This document shows, piece by piece, positions 44,734-52,793 of a stretch of 64,000 nt of DNA; the first letter of the stretch is position 1, and each line of letters starts with the position of its first letter. The notes under the pieces are model-generated. The model was not told the origin of the DNA, ran no database searches, and saw nothing but the letters and a program-made list of their open reading frames with translations. Source of the DNA: Cupriavidus sp. YR651. Its GTDB lineage: Bacteria; Pseudomonadota; Gammaproteobacteria; Burkholderiales; Burkholderiaceae. A program made the position numbers and the translations under genes. The stretch is from assembly GCF_900101625.1 (NCBI RefSeq), contig NZ_FMYZ01000015.1, positions 1-64,000 of the forward strand, written 5' to 3'.

Positions 44734-45753
44734 TTAGAGGAATCGCTCGGCCATATCGAGCAGATTTGCTGCGGGAACCAACGCCGACCGCGGAAAGCGT
44801 ATCAGCGCGAATGCGCGGACCATCGGCGGATCACCGGGAATCCGCGCGGACGCCACGTCGATCTCGTCCCCCTCGCCAGTCGCGTCGGGAGGCAACAAGA
44901 CGTTCATCCGGGTGAGCCGCATCCGGCGGGACTTCACGCGCAAGTGCGATTTCGCGTCGGCGATGACGCCACCCAGGATGTCGAGCTGGCGATCCAGCGT
45001 GCCCGTGGTCACGGCCAGACGCGCCAGTTCGTCATCGTTCTCCTGGATCTGGGCATTGAGCTTCGACAGTTCGCCGGGGTCCGGCGCGCTCCCGCCGCCG
45101 ACCACCGAGGACATCCCTTTTCCCTGTGTCTCCAGCAGCCGCAGGCGTGTCTTGAGCAGGACGATCTCGCGCTTGAGCACATCGCGCCTCGACAGCTTTC
45201 CCGCGATCTTCGCGATCCCCTGCACCGCCAGCTGATCGAGTGCGCGCCGCAGGATCTCCTGACGCAGATCCGCTTCCGTCCCCGCACAGATTCGCACCTG
45301 ATGGTCGCCGAAGCTGATCGTCGTCAGCGGCACGTCCGCGCGCATCACGCCATTCTCAAGCGCGGTGCCCAGCGTCTGCCGCTCCGACATCGCCATGCCA
45401 AGCACCGCGTAGGCTTCCTCGGCAAGCGGCGCCGAGTCGAAGAATGCGCGCAAGTCCGCCGACCGGCTGATCGTGGTCTCCACATCCTCGGCGGTCGCGA
45501 AGAAGGCGCGGATGCAGGGGTCCGTCGCCCAGGCTGCCCGATTCGCCTCGCGCGCCGCGGGCAGGTCCGCGACCACCTTGCCGACGTAGTCCAGCGCTGC
45601 GCCGGCTTGCGGCGCCAACTTCTTCTGGTAGCCGGAGACCAGCCGCAGACGCGGGTTGAGCGCCGTCATCCGCTCGACGATCTCATCGAGGTCGCGGCGC
45701 TCATGCACAGGCGGCCGGGACGTGCGCCGGCGCAGCCAGTTCACAATACTCAT
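44734..45753 (-). CDS. Hypothetical protein with a central coiled coil
   Basis: A 339-residue protein I do not recognise. The first 150 residues are helical (RDLDEIVERMTALNPRLRLVSGYQKK). Residues about 170-270 have heptad-like Leu/Arg/Glu repeats broken by a Gly/Ser/Pro stretch (VVGGGSAPDPGELSKLNAQIQENDDELARL), suggesting a coiled-coil hairpin. The C-terminal part has mixed strands ending in LVPAANLLDMAERFL. No signal peptide or membrane helix is visible. It lies downstream of three exported-protein genes on the same strand. Confidence 0.7.
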   Translation of the reverse strand: MSIVNWLRRRTSRPPVHERRDLDEIVERMTALNPRLRLVSGYQKKLAPQAGAALDYVGKVVADLPAAREANRAAWATDPCIRAFFATAEDVETTISRSADLRAFFDSAPLAEEAYAVLGMAMSERQTLGTALENGVMRADVPLTTISFGDHQVRICAGTEADLRQEILRRALDQLAVQGIAKIAGKLSRRDVLKREIVLLKTRLRLLETQGKGMSSVVGGGSAPDPGELSKLNAQIQENDDELARLAVTTGTLDRQLDILGGVIADAKSHLRVKSRRMRLTRMNVLLPPDATGEGDEIDVASARIPGDPPMVRAFALIRFPRSALVPAANLLDMAERFL

Positions 45754-45798
45754 GAAGCGGCCTGTGGCCTTCGCGCCCGGTTGCTGGCTCGTCCTGTC

Positions 45799-46386
45799 CT
45801 ACTTGGCCGGGCCGGGTTGCACGGACACGGCAAGCGCTTCCGTGTAGACCGCCTGGACCCGGTCCCCCTTCTTCACGTTCTTCATCTGCTCGGGGTCTTC
45901 CACCATCAGGTCCAGGACGCGCCCCTTGGGCCCCTTGACGGTGACGATCTGCGCTTCCTTGTTCACCGCGACGACGTCCGCCACCACGGTGACTTCACGC
46001 CCCACCGTGCCACCGGGCTTTGCCCCCGGCGCGGCGCGGTCCGCGCTCTCGCGCTCCTGCATCGAGGGCGGCCCGCTGCCCTTCTTGAGGCTGACGGTGA
46101 GCGCCTCCTTGTACTCGATGGTGACGATATCGCCCACCTTCAGCTGGTCGAAGTTCCGCACGTCCTCACCCACCACGAGGTCCCTCACCTTGCCGGCCTT
46201 CGTCTTCAGCGTGACCTTGCGCGACGCGGCATCGATCGCCGTAATCGTCGCGGTCACCTTCGCCACGCCAGTCACGGTCGTCTGGTCAGGTGTGCGGGAC
46301 ACATTCGTCTGCACCTCGGGCTGCGCCACGGCCGGGCCTGCGAAGGCTGCCATCGCGGCCACGACAATCATCGTCTTCCTGATCAT
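45799..46386 (-). CDS. Exported protein with two tandem copies of one beta-rich domain
   Basis: A 195-residue protein with a signal peptide ending PAVAQ. The rest consists of two copies of a domain of about 60 residues. The first contains VTATITAIDAASRKVTLKT and YKEALTVSLKKG, and the second VTVVADVVAVNKEAQIVTVKG and YTEALAVSVQPG. Each looks like a small OB-type or barrel fold. The sequence suggests an internal duplication. Function is unknown. I chose the ATG at 46386 because GGAGAAAAC precedes it. Confidence 0.75.
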   Translation of the reverse strand: MIRKTMIVVAAMAAFAGPAVAQPEVQTNVSRTPDQTTVTGVAKVTATITAIDAASRKVTLKTKAGKVRDLVVGEDVRNFDQLKVGDIVTIEYKEALTVSLKKGSGPPSMQERESADRAAPGAKPGGTVGREVTVVADVVAVNKEAQIVTVKGPKGRVLDLMVEDPEQMKNVKKGDRVQAVYTEALAVSVQPGPAK

Positions 46387-46407
46387 GTTTTCTCCTTCAT
46401 TCACCCA

Positions 46408-46884
46408 TTATTTGATGGTGTAGCCGCGTCCTTCCATACATGCCGAATACGCGCGGTAGTAGGTGCTCATGGCGTTCTGCGTCTGGGCTTGTCCCGATGC
46501 CTGCGCATTGCGCTGGTTCTGGCGCGCCCGGGCGCCGCCCGCCATCGTGCCGACCGCCGCACCGGCGGCCGCGCCCTTGCCGGCATCCCCAGCAATGCCA
46601 CCGATCACCGCGCCACCGAGTGCGCCTCGCGCGGCACCCCCCACCCGTTCGCCGCCGCCAACGGCCGGGCCGGAGGGCCCCGGCGGCGGCGCCGCAGCCA
46701 CCGCCGCCGGGTCGATCCCGGTATTGGTCTTGGCCCACGAATAGCAATAGCCGTCGTCCTTTTGCTGCTGCTGCGCGCTCTGCCCCTTGGCGGGATAAGG
46801 AATGGGCTTCGATTGCGCGGCGGCGCCAAGCGAGACCATCATCGCTATCGCGATGGCCGCACGCCGCATGGTCAATGTCGTCAT
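46408..46884 (-). CDS. Glycine-zipper family exported protein
   Basis: A 158-residue protein with a signal peptide ending GAAAQ. Two cysteines are visible: DDGYCYSWAKTNTGIDP and YRAYSACMEGRGYTIK. Between them a glycine-zipper region GGAARGALGGAVIGGIAGDAGKGAAAGAAVGTMAGG suggests membrane insertion or oligomerisation. This family is common in Burkholderiales and has no proven role. The end of the RND pump gene (46934) lies 50 bp away, and all genes here run on the minus strand. Confidence 0.8.
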   Translation of the reverse strand: MTTLTMRRAAIAIAMMVSLGAAAQSKPIPYPAKGQSAQQQQKDDGYCYSWAKTNTGIDPAAVAAAPPPGPSGPAVGGGERVGGAARGALGGAVIGGIAGDAGKGAAAGAAVGTMAGGARARQNQRNAQASGQAQTQNAMSTYYRAYSACMEGRGYTIK

Positions 46885-46933
46885 GATGATTACCTCCTCG
46901 CTGTCTCCACGGCCCTGCTCGCCTGCCGGACGG

Positions 46934-49900
46934 TCATGAGCTGCCTCCGCTGGACGCCGGAACATCGGGCGCGGCCCCCGGCCCCGCCCCATGCGCGGGA
47001 GGCTCGGCGGCCTGCTTCTGCGCGGTGCGACGCTCGAGCCCCCAGAAGAACATCGGAATGAAGAAGATGGCGATCACGGTCGCACCGAGCATCCCGCCGA
47101 TCACGCCCGTGCCGAGCGACTGCCGGCTGGCCGCCGACGCGCCACTGGCAATCGCCAGCGGGATACAGCCAAGAATGAACGCCAGCGACGTCATGATGAT
47201 CGGACGCAGCCGCAGCTTGGCCGACTTGACCGCGGCGTCATACGCGCTGAGTCCCTCCTTCAGGCGTATTTCGACGGCGAATTCGAAGATCAGGATGGCG
47301 TTCTTGGCGGCCAGTGCAATCAGCACCGTCAGGCCAATCTGGAAGTAGACGTCGTTCTGCATGCCCCGTAGCAGGATGCCCACCAACGCGCCAAACAAGG
47401 CAAACGGCACCGCCAGGAGCACGCCAAGCGGCAATGACCATTTCTCGTACTGCGCGGCCAGGATCAGGAACACCATGAGCAATGCAAAGGCAAACACCAG
47501 CGCCGCCGTCGAGCCGGCCTTCTTCTCCTCATACGCCTGCCCGCTCCAGCCGTAGCTGTAGCCCTGGCCCAGTACTTCCGCCGCCACTTCCTCCATCGCC
47601 GTCAAGGCCTGACCCGAGCTGTATCCGGGCGCCGCGTCGCCGGTGATCTTCGCTGCGGGAAAATTGTTGAAGCGCGTCACCAGATCGGCGCCCGGCGTGT
47701 AGCGCGACGTCGTGACGGCCTTGATCGGCACCATGTCGCCCTTCGCGTTGCGGACGTAGAGCTTGTCCAGGTCCTCGGGGCGTGAGCGGAACTCCGGCTC
47801 CGCCTGCAGGATGACCTGGAACAGCCGGCTGTTCTTGGGAAACTGGCTGACGTACAGCGAGCCGAACATCGTCTGCAGCGCGGAGTAGACCTGATCGACT
47901 GGAACGCCCTGCGTCTCGGTGCGCTCCCGGTCAACGTCCACCAGCAATTGCCGGGACCGCGTGTTGATCGTGGAATTGACGCCGCGCAGCTCCGGCCGCT
48001 GGCGTGCCTTGGCGATGAAGGCGCGCACGCGCTCCTCGAGCTGCTGATAGGTGCCATCGCCGGTGGATTGCAGCCAGAACTCGAAGCCGCCGGTAGTCCC
48101 CAGGCCCGGGATCGATGGCGGATTGACCGGGATGACGACCCCATCGCGATAGGTCGAGAACTCCCGGGTGGCCCTCGCGATCAGGTCCTCCGCGCTTTCC
48201 CCTTTGCCGCGCTCGTGAAAGCCCTTGAGCGTCACGAACAGCGTCCCCGCATTGGCCTTGTTCTGGGAATCGATCAGGCTGTAGCCATCGGGCGAGGCCA
48301 CGGACTTCACGCCCGGCTGCTTGGCAAACCACGCCGCCGCGCGACCGGACAATTCCTGGGTGCGATCCAGGCTGGCCGCGTCTGGCAGGATCACCGCGCC
48401 AAACAGATAGCCCTGGTCCTCCACGGGAAGAAACGATGACGGGATGCGCATGAACAGCAACACGCTGACCACGATCAGCGCGGCGACCAGCGCCAGCGAG
48501 ATCACCACGCGCCGGATCACCAGCTGGATAGCGCTGCCATAGCCCTCGACGAGGCGGTCAAAGCTCCGGTTGAACCAGCGGAAAAAGCGGTTCTTCTCGT
48601 GTTCCCCCGGCTTGAGCAGGATGGCGGCCAGCGCCGGTGACAACGTCAGCGCCACCACCCCGGACAGCAGCACGGAAACCGCCAGCGTGATGGCAAACTG
48701 CTTGTAGAGCTGCCCCGTGATGCCGGACAGGAAGGCCACCGGGATGAACACCGCCAGCAGCACCAGCACGATGGCGATCACCGGCCCGCCCACTTCATCC
48801 ATGGCGTGCTTGGCGGCCTCCTTGGGCGGCATCTTGAACTCCACCATGTTCCGCTCGACGTTCTCGATCACCACAATGGCATCGTCCACCACGATCCCGA
48901 TGGCCAGCACCATGCCGAACAACGTCAGCATGTTCACGGAAAAGCCGAATGCCGACATCGCCATGAACGTGCCGATGATCGACACCGGCACCGCCAGGAT
49001 CGGCACCAGCGTCGCCCGGAAACTCTGCAGGAAGATGTAGACCACCAGGATCACGAGGATCACGGCGTCACGCAGCGTATGCACCACCTCGTTGATCGAT
49101 TCGTGCACGAACTCGGTGGTATCGAGCGCGATGTCGTATTCCAGGCCCGGCGGGAACGTCTTCTTCATCTCCGCCAGCGTGTTGCGCACCTGCTCGGCCA
49201 CGGCCAGCGCATTCGCGCCCGGTTGCTGGTAGACCGCCAGCAGCGTGGCCGTCTTGCCCTTGTAGCGGCTGCGCAGCGAATAGTCCTTCGAGCCCAGCTC
49301 CGCGCGGCCGATGTCCTTGAGGCGTACCAGCGCGGCATCGCCCGACGCGGCACGCAGGATGATGTTCTCGAATTCCTCCGGCTCCGTCATGCGACCCTTG
49401 GTCGCCACCGGGAAGGTTTGCTTGACCGGGCCCGCCGTCGGCGACTGCCCGATGCGGCCCGCGGAGAACTGCTCGTTCTGCTTGCTCACCGCGTTCTGGA
49501 CGTCTTCCACCGTGATCCCCAGCCGCGCCATCCGGTCCGGGCGCAGCCAGACCCGCATGGCGTAGTCCGGCGTGCCGAAGATGGAGGCCTGGTTGGCGCC
49601 CGGGATGCGCTTGAGCGCATCGAGGATATAGATATTGGTGTAGTTGTCGACGAAGGTCTGCGGGTAGCTGTTGTCCGGCGAGTAGACCGCGATCACCATC
49701 ATGAATGCCGACGACCGCTTCTGCACCGACACCCCCTGCTTGGTCACCGCGTCCGGCAGCGTCGGCAACGCCAGGTTGACGCGGTTCTGCACGTCGACCT
49801 GCGCCAGCGCCGGGTCCGTGCCGATCTCGAAATAGACCGTCAGCGTCAGGTTGCCCGTCGACGAACTGGTCGACGACATATAGAGCATGTTGTCCGCGCC

Positions 49901-50116
49901 GTTGACCTGCTGCTCGATCGGCGCGGCCACGTTCTGCGCCACCACTTCCGAGCTGGCGCCAGGATAGGTTGTGGTCACCGTGATACTGGGCGGCGTGATG
50001 TCCGGGAATTGCGCGATGGGCAGGTTGACCATGGCCACCAGCCCGCCCACCACGATGATGATCGACAGCACCGACGCGAAAATCGGCCGGTCGATGAAGA
50101 AGTGGGAGAGCTTCAT
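46934..50116 (-). CDS. RND multidrug efflux pump, AcrB/MexB family (HAE1)
   Basis: A 1060-residue inner-membrane pump starting MKLSHFFIDRPIFASVLSII. The proton-relay Asp pair is in FGMVLAIGIVVDDAIVVIENVERN, and the family segment FPDITPPSITVTTTYPGAS is near the start. The length and both periplasmic loops are normal. It pumps hydrophobic compounds from the periplasm and inner membrane. Its start overlaps the adaptor stop by 4 bp. No outer-membrane channel gene is in this operon, so it must share one coded elsewhere. Confidence 0.93.
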   Translation of the reverse strand: MKLSHFFIDRPIFASVLSIIIVVGGLVAMVNLPIAQFPDITPPSITVTTTYPGASSEVVAQNVAAPIEQQVNGADNMLYMSSTSSSTGNLTLTVYFEIGTDPALAQVDVQNRVNLALPTLPDAVTKQGVSVQKRSSAFMMVIAVYSPDNSYPQTFVDNYTNIYILDALKRIPGANQASIFGTPDYAMRVWLRPDRMARLGITVEDVQNAVSKQNEQFSAGRIGQSPTAGPVKQTFPVATKGRMTEPEEFENIILRAASGDAALVRLKDIGRAELGSKDYSLRSRYKGKTATLLAVYQQPGANALAVAEQVRNTLAEMKKTFPPGLEYDIALDTTEFVHESINEVVHTLRDAVILVILVVYIFLQSFRATLVPILAVPVSIIGTFMAMSAFGFSVNMLTLFGMVLAIGIVVDDAIVVIENVERNMVEFKMPPKEAAKHAMDEVGGPVIAIVLVLLAVFIPVAFLSGITGQLYKQFAITLAVSVLLSGVVALTLSPALAAILLKPGEHEKNRFFRWFNRSFDRLVEGYGSAIQLVIRRVVISLALVAALIVVSVLLFMRIPSSFLPVEDQGYLFGAVILPDAASLDRTQELSGRAAAWFAKQPGVKSVASPDGYSLIDSQNKANAGTLFVTLKGFHERGKGESAEDLIARATREFSTYRDGVVIPVNPPSIPGLGTTGGFEFWLQSTGDGTYQQLEERVRAFIAKARQRPELRGVNSTINTRSRQLLVDVDRERTETQGVPVDQVYSALQTMFGSLYVSQFPKNSRLFQVILQAEPEFRSRPEDLDKLYVRNAKGDMVPIKAVTTSRYTPGADLVTRFNNFPAAKITGDAAPGYSSGQALTAMEEVAAEVLGQGYSYGWSGQAYEEKKAGSTAALVFAFALLMVFLILAAQYEKWSLPLGVLLAVPFALFGALVGILLRGMQNDVYFQIGLTVLIALAAKNAILIFEFAVEIRLKEGLSAYDAAVKSAKLRLRPIIMTSLAFILGCIPLAIASGASAASRQSLGTGVIGGMLGATVIAIFFIPMFFWGLERRTAQKQAAEPPAHGAGPGAAPDVPASSGGSS

Positions 50117-51402
50117 GGCTTCGCCCCTTCACGCGCCGCTCCCGGGGTGGCGCCCGGCGGATTTGCGCCCGGATTCGCGCCTGGCGCTGCCCCGGCTGCG
50201 CGACCCAGGCTTGCCGCACCGGGTCCGCCCGGCGGGGGTCCGGATGTGGCCTGCCCGGCCGGGCGCGGGGCTGCCGGCACGGGCTTGACCGGCGCACCGG
50301 GAATCAGCCGCACCGAGCCGTCGACGATCACCTGGTCGCCTTCACGCAGCCCGGACCGTACGACCCAGTTGCCCTCCGACCATTCCCCCACTTCCACCAC
50401 GCGCGACTCGGCCTTGTTGTCCTTGCCCACGGTCCAGATGGTTTCGCCGCGCTGACCCTGTACCACCGCTTCCTGCGGCACGGTAATGGCGCGCGTCCGC
50501 TGTGCGCCAAACAGCTTGACGCGCACGAACTGCCCCGGACGCAGCGATCCGGTCGGGTTGGCCACCTCCGCGCGGACCAGATAGGTCCCGGTCTCGGCAT
50601 TGAACGATGCATCGGCAAAGGCAATCCGGCCGCGCTGCGGATAGACGCTGCCGTCCGCCAGCACGATCTCCACTTCGAACTTGCCACGCTCCGGCATTTT
50701 CAGCGACCCGGAAGCCTGCTGCGATTGCGACTGCAGCACCTCGTTCTCCGACAAGCTGAAATTCACCCACATCGGGTCGAGCTTCGCCACGTACGTCAGC
50801 AGGCTGTTGCCCGCATCGATATAGGTGCCGACCTGCTTCTTGGCAAAGCTGCTCAGGCCATTGACCGGTGACATGATGGTCGTATAGCCCAGGTTGAGTT
50901 TCGCGCTGACGACGTTGGCCTTGGCCTGCTCGACCGCGGCGGCGGCGGCCTGCTCCTGCCCCGTGGAGTCGTCCAGGTCTTTCTGGCTCAGGGCATTCCT
51001 GGCAGCCAGCGGCCGGACGCGATTCAGGTTGGCACGCGCCGTGGTCAGCCGCGCCTGTTGCTGCGCCAGTTCCGCCTCGGCTGCGGACAAGGCGGCCTTG
51101 AATGGCTTCTGATCCATCCGGAACAGCACTTCACCGGCCTTCACCAGCGAGCCCTCGGTGTAGAGCCGCTGTTCGAGAAAACCGTTGACCCGCGCGCGGA
51201 TCTCGACCTGCTGGGAGCTCTGCGTCTCGCCGACAAATTCGAAGGTCAGCGGCACATCGCGCAAGGACACCGTGATGACGCCGACTTCGGCCGCCACGGC
51301 CGCTGGTGGCTTGGTTTCCTGCTTGCCACACCCGGCGGCCAGGACGATGGACAGGCCGACGAGGATCCGTTGCCAGTTGTTGTTGTTCAGACCGCTTCGC
51401 AT
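50113..51402 (-). CDS. RND efflux periplasmic adaptor, AcrA/MexA family lipoprotein
   Basis: A 429-residue protein with a lipobox (VLAAGC) near residue 25. The adaptor core is clear: VEIRARVNGFLEQRLYTEGSLVKAGEVLFRMDQ, a helical hairpin, LGYTTIMSPVNGLSSFAKKQVGTYI, and the barrel with NPTGSLRPGQFVRVKLFG. The last 60 residues are an unusual Pro/Gly/Ala-rich tail (GPPPGGPGAASLGRAAGA) that is not part of the usual adaptor fold. It is the first gene of the pump operon and lies downstream of the two-component genes. Confidence 0.92.
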   Translation of the reverse strand: MRSGLNNNNWQRILVGLSIVLAAGCGKQETKPPAAVAAEVGVITVSLRDVPLTFEFVGETQSSQQVEIRARVNGFLEQRLYTEGSLVKAGEVLFRMDQKPFKAALSAAEAELAQQQARLTTARANLNRVRPLAARNALSQKDLDDSTGQEQAAAAAVEQAKANVVSAKLNLGYTTIMSPVNGLSSFAKKQVGTYIDAGNSLLTYVAKLDPMWVNFSLSENEVLQSQSQQASGSLKMPERGKFEVEIVLADGSVYPQRGRIAFADASFNAETGTYLVRAEVANPTGSLRPGQFVRVKLFGAQRTRAITVPQEAVVQGQRGETIWTVGKDNKAESRVVEVGEWSEGNWVVRSGLREGDQVIVDGSVRLIPGAPVKPVPAAPRPAGQATSGPPPGGPGAASLGRAAGAAPGANPGANPPGATPGAAREGAKP

Positions 51403-51597
51403 CTCGATCTCCTCCCTGGCATGGCGTCGCGATTCTCCGGCGCGCCGCCTCGTCCCCGGCAGGCCATGGCGTCCTGCCGGTGCGCCTTCTACTTGCTGCG
51501 ACTTCGGATGCCTGACAACGCCCGCACCGGGTGAGCCAAACGACGCCTATCCTGCGGGGCGCGCCGATCTCGTCTCTAAGAGTGCGTCTCGCGCCAG

Positions 51598-51623
51598 GTC
51601 ATGACAATTGGACCAAAGTCCAA
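51598..51623. promoter_or_regulatory. Candidate response-regulator site upstream of the RND pump operon
   Basis: GTCATGACAA (51598-51607) sits directly against TTGGACCAAAGTCCAA (51608-51623), a palindrome with arms TTGGAC and GTCCAA. Both parts recur at 52067-52134 before the lone receiver gene. The minus-strand form TTGTCA could serve as a -35 element. The adaptor start lies about 200 bp away. Confidence 0.6.
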
Positions 51624-51635
51624 CGCACGGCGGCG

Positions 51636-52022
51636 TCATGGCGAGCCACTCCATGGCTTGACGGATTGCATCAGATCCATCAGCTGGCCGGCGCTGAACG
51701 GCTTGCGCAGGTAGCCGATCGCCCCGGCGGACAGGGCCTTTTCCCGCACATCGGGGACGTCGTACGCTGTAATGAACAGCACGGGCAAGGCTGCCGGCGC
51801 CAGGCGCCGCTGGATCTCCAGCCCCCCGATCTCGGGCATGCAGACATCCAGGATGACGCAATCCGGTCGATACCAGGGCTCCCTGGCGATCTTGTCAAGC
51901 AGCGCCAGGCCGCTGGTGTAGGTGTCGACCGCGATACCCGCCGCACGCAGCAGCCGCGCGATGGCGCGCGCTACGGACTCGTCATCGTCCACGACGGCGA
52001 CAAAGGTTTCGGAAGGACCCAT
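51636..52022 (-). CDS. Stand-alone response-regulator receiver domain
   Basis: A 128-residue protein that consists of a single receiver domain. It has the acidic pocket VVDDDES, the phosphate-accepting Asp59 in CVILDVCMPEIGG, the Thr in VLFITAYD and the Lys in GYLRKPFS. There is no output domain. Such lone receivers often act as phosphate sinks or modulate a neighbouring kinase, here the one at 52759. It probably belongs to the same signalling operon, with its own promoter in the gap before it. Confidence 0.9.
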   Translation of the reverse strand: MGPSETFVAVVDDDESVARAIARLLRAAGIAVDTYTSGLALLDKIAREPWYRPDCVILDVCMPEIGGLEIQRRLAPAALPVLFITAYDVPDVREKALSAGAIGYLRKPFSAGQLMDLMQSVKPWSGSP

Positions 52023-52066
52023 GAGGAGGAGACCTGGATGCGTAAGGCAATCGCGGTCATGCGCAT

Positions 52067-52134
52067 GTCATGACAACATGTCTTCTCAACAGGCTATGAA
52101 ACGCAGGCGCCCGGGGATATTGGACCAAGGTCCA
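52067..52134. promoter_or_regulatory. Candidate response-regulator site upstream of the lone receiver gene
   Basis: TGGACCAAGGTCCA (52121-52134) is a perfect 14-bp palindrome preceded by T, matching the one at 51608. GTCATGACAA at 52067-52076 is identical to the block at 51598, here 44 bp away from the palindrome. The region lies between the FixJ-type regulator stop and the receiver start. Confidence 0.6.
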
Positions 52135-52157
52135 TCCGCAGGGGCCCGGCGGGCGCG

Positions 52158-52793
52158 CTAGTGCGGCGGGCGCCCCTCGTCGATGGCGGCGAGGCCGATC
52201 TTGTCGGCGATACGCACCAGTTCCGGCAGCGACGTGACTTCCAGCTTCCGCATGACGCGCGCCCGGTGCGCCTTGATAGTCTTCTCGACGGTGCCCAGCT
52301 CACACGCCACCTGCTTGTTGAGCCGGCCAGTCACCACCCAGGCCATGACCTCGCGTTCCCGGGGCGTCAGCCGGTCGACCCGCGCATTCAGTTGCCTGAG
52401 CTCGTCGCGTCGCGCGTGGCGCTGCATGGCGACCTCGCACCCCCGGGCCACCGCGGCCAGCAGCACCGTATCCGAGACCGGCTTCAGCAGGAAATCCATC
52501 GCCCCGGCCTGCATCGCGACGACGGTCAACGGCACGTCCGCATGGCCGGTCAGGATGATGATGGGCAACTTTTCCCGCAGCATCTGTTGCAGCGCGATGC
52601 CGTTCACGCCGGGCATCTCCAGATCCAGCAGCAGGCATGCCGGCTCGCTGTCCGGGTCAACGGCCGCGAAGAAGTCGTTGGCCGAACTGAACGGGATCGC
52701 GCAATGCCCGTGCGCCGCCAGCAGCCGGACCAGCGCGCGCCTGACGCTTGCTTCGTCATCAACGATATAGATCTTCGGCATTGTTTCGCTCAT
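52158..52793 (-). CDS. FixJ-family response regulator (receiver plus LuxR-type helix-turn-helix)
   Basis: A 211-residue regulator. Receiver: IYIVDDEASVRRAL, Asp57 in CLLLDLEMPGVNG, ILTGHADVPLTV, and Lys in DFLLKPVSD. DNA-binding domain: RLTPREREVMAWVVTGRLNK with VEKTIKAHRARVMRKL. The ATG at 52793 is preceded by AAGGAGGGCGCA. The gene overlaps the end of the kinase gene by 35 bp. It is likely phosphorylated by that kinase and probably acts on the efflux operon. Confidence 0.93.
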   Translation of the reverse strand: MSETMPKIYIVDDEASVRRALVRLLAAHGHCAIPFSSANDFFAAVDPDSEPACLLLDLEMPGVNGIALQQMLREKLPIIILTGHADVPLTVVAMQAGAMDFLLKPVSDTVLLAAVARGCEVAMQRHARRDELRQLNARVDRLTPREREVMAWVVTGRLNKQVACELGTVEKTIKAHRARVMRKLEVTSLPELVRIADKIGLAAIDEGRPPH

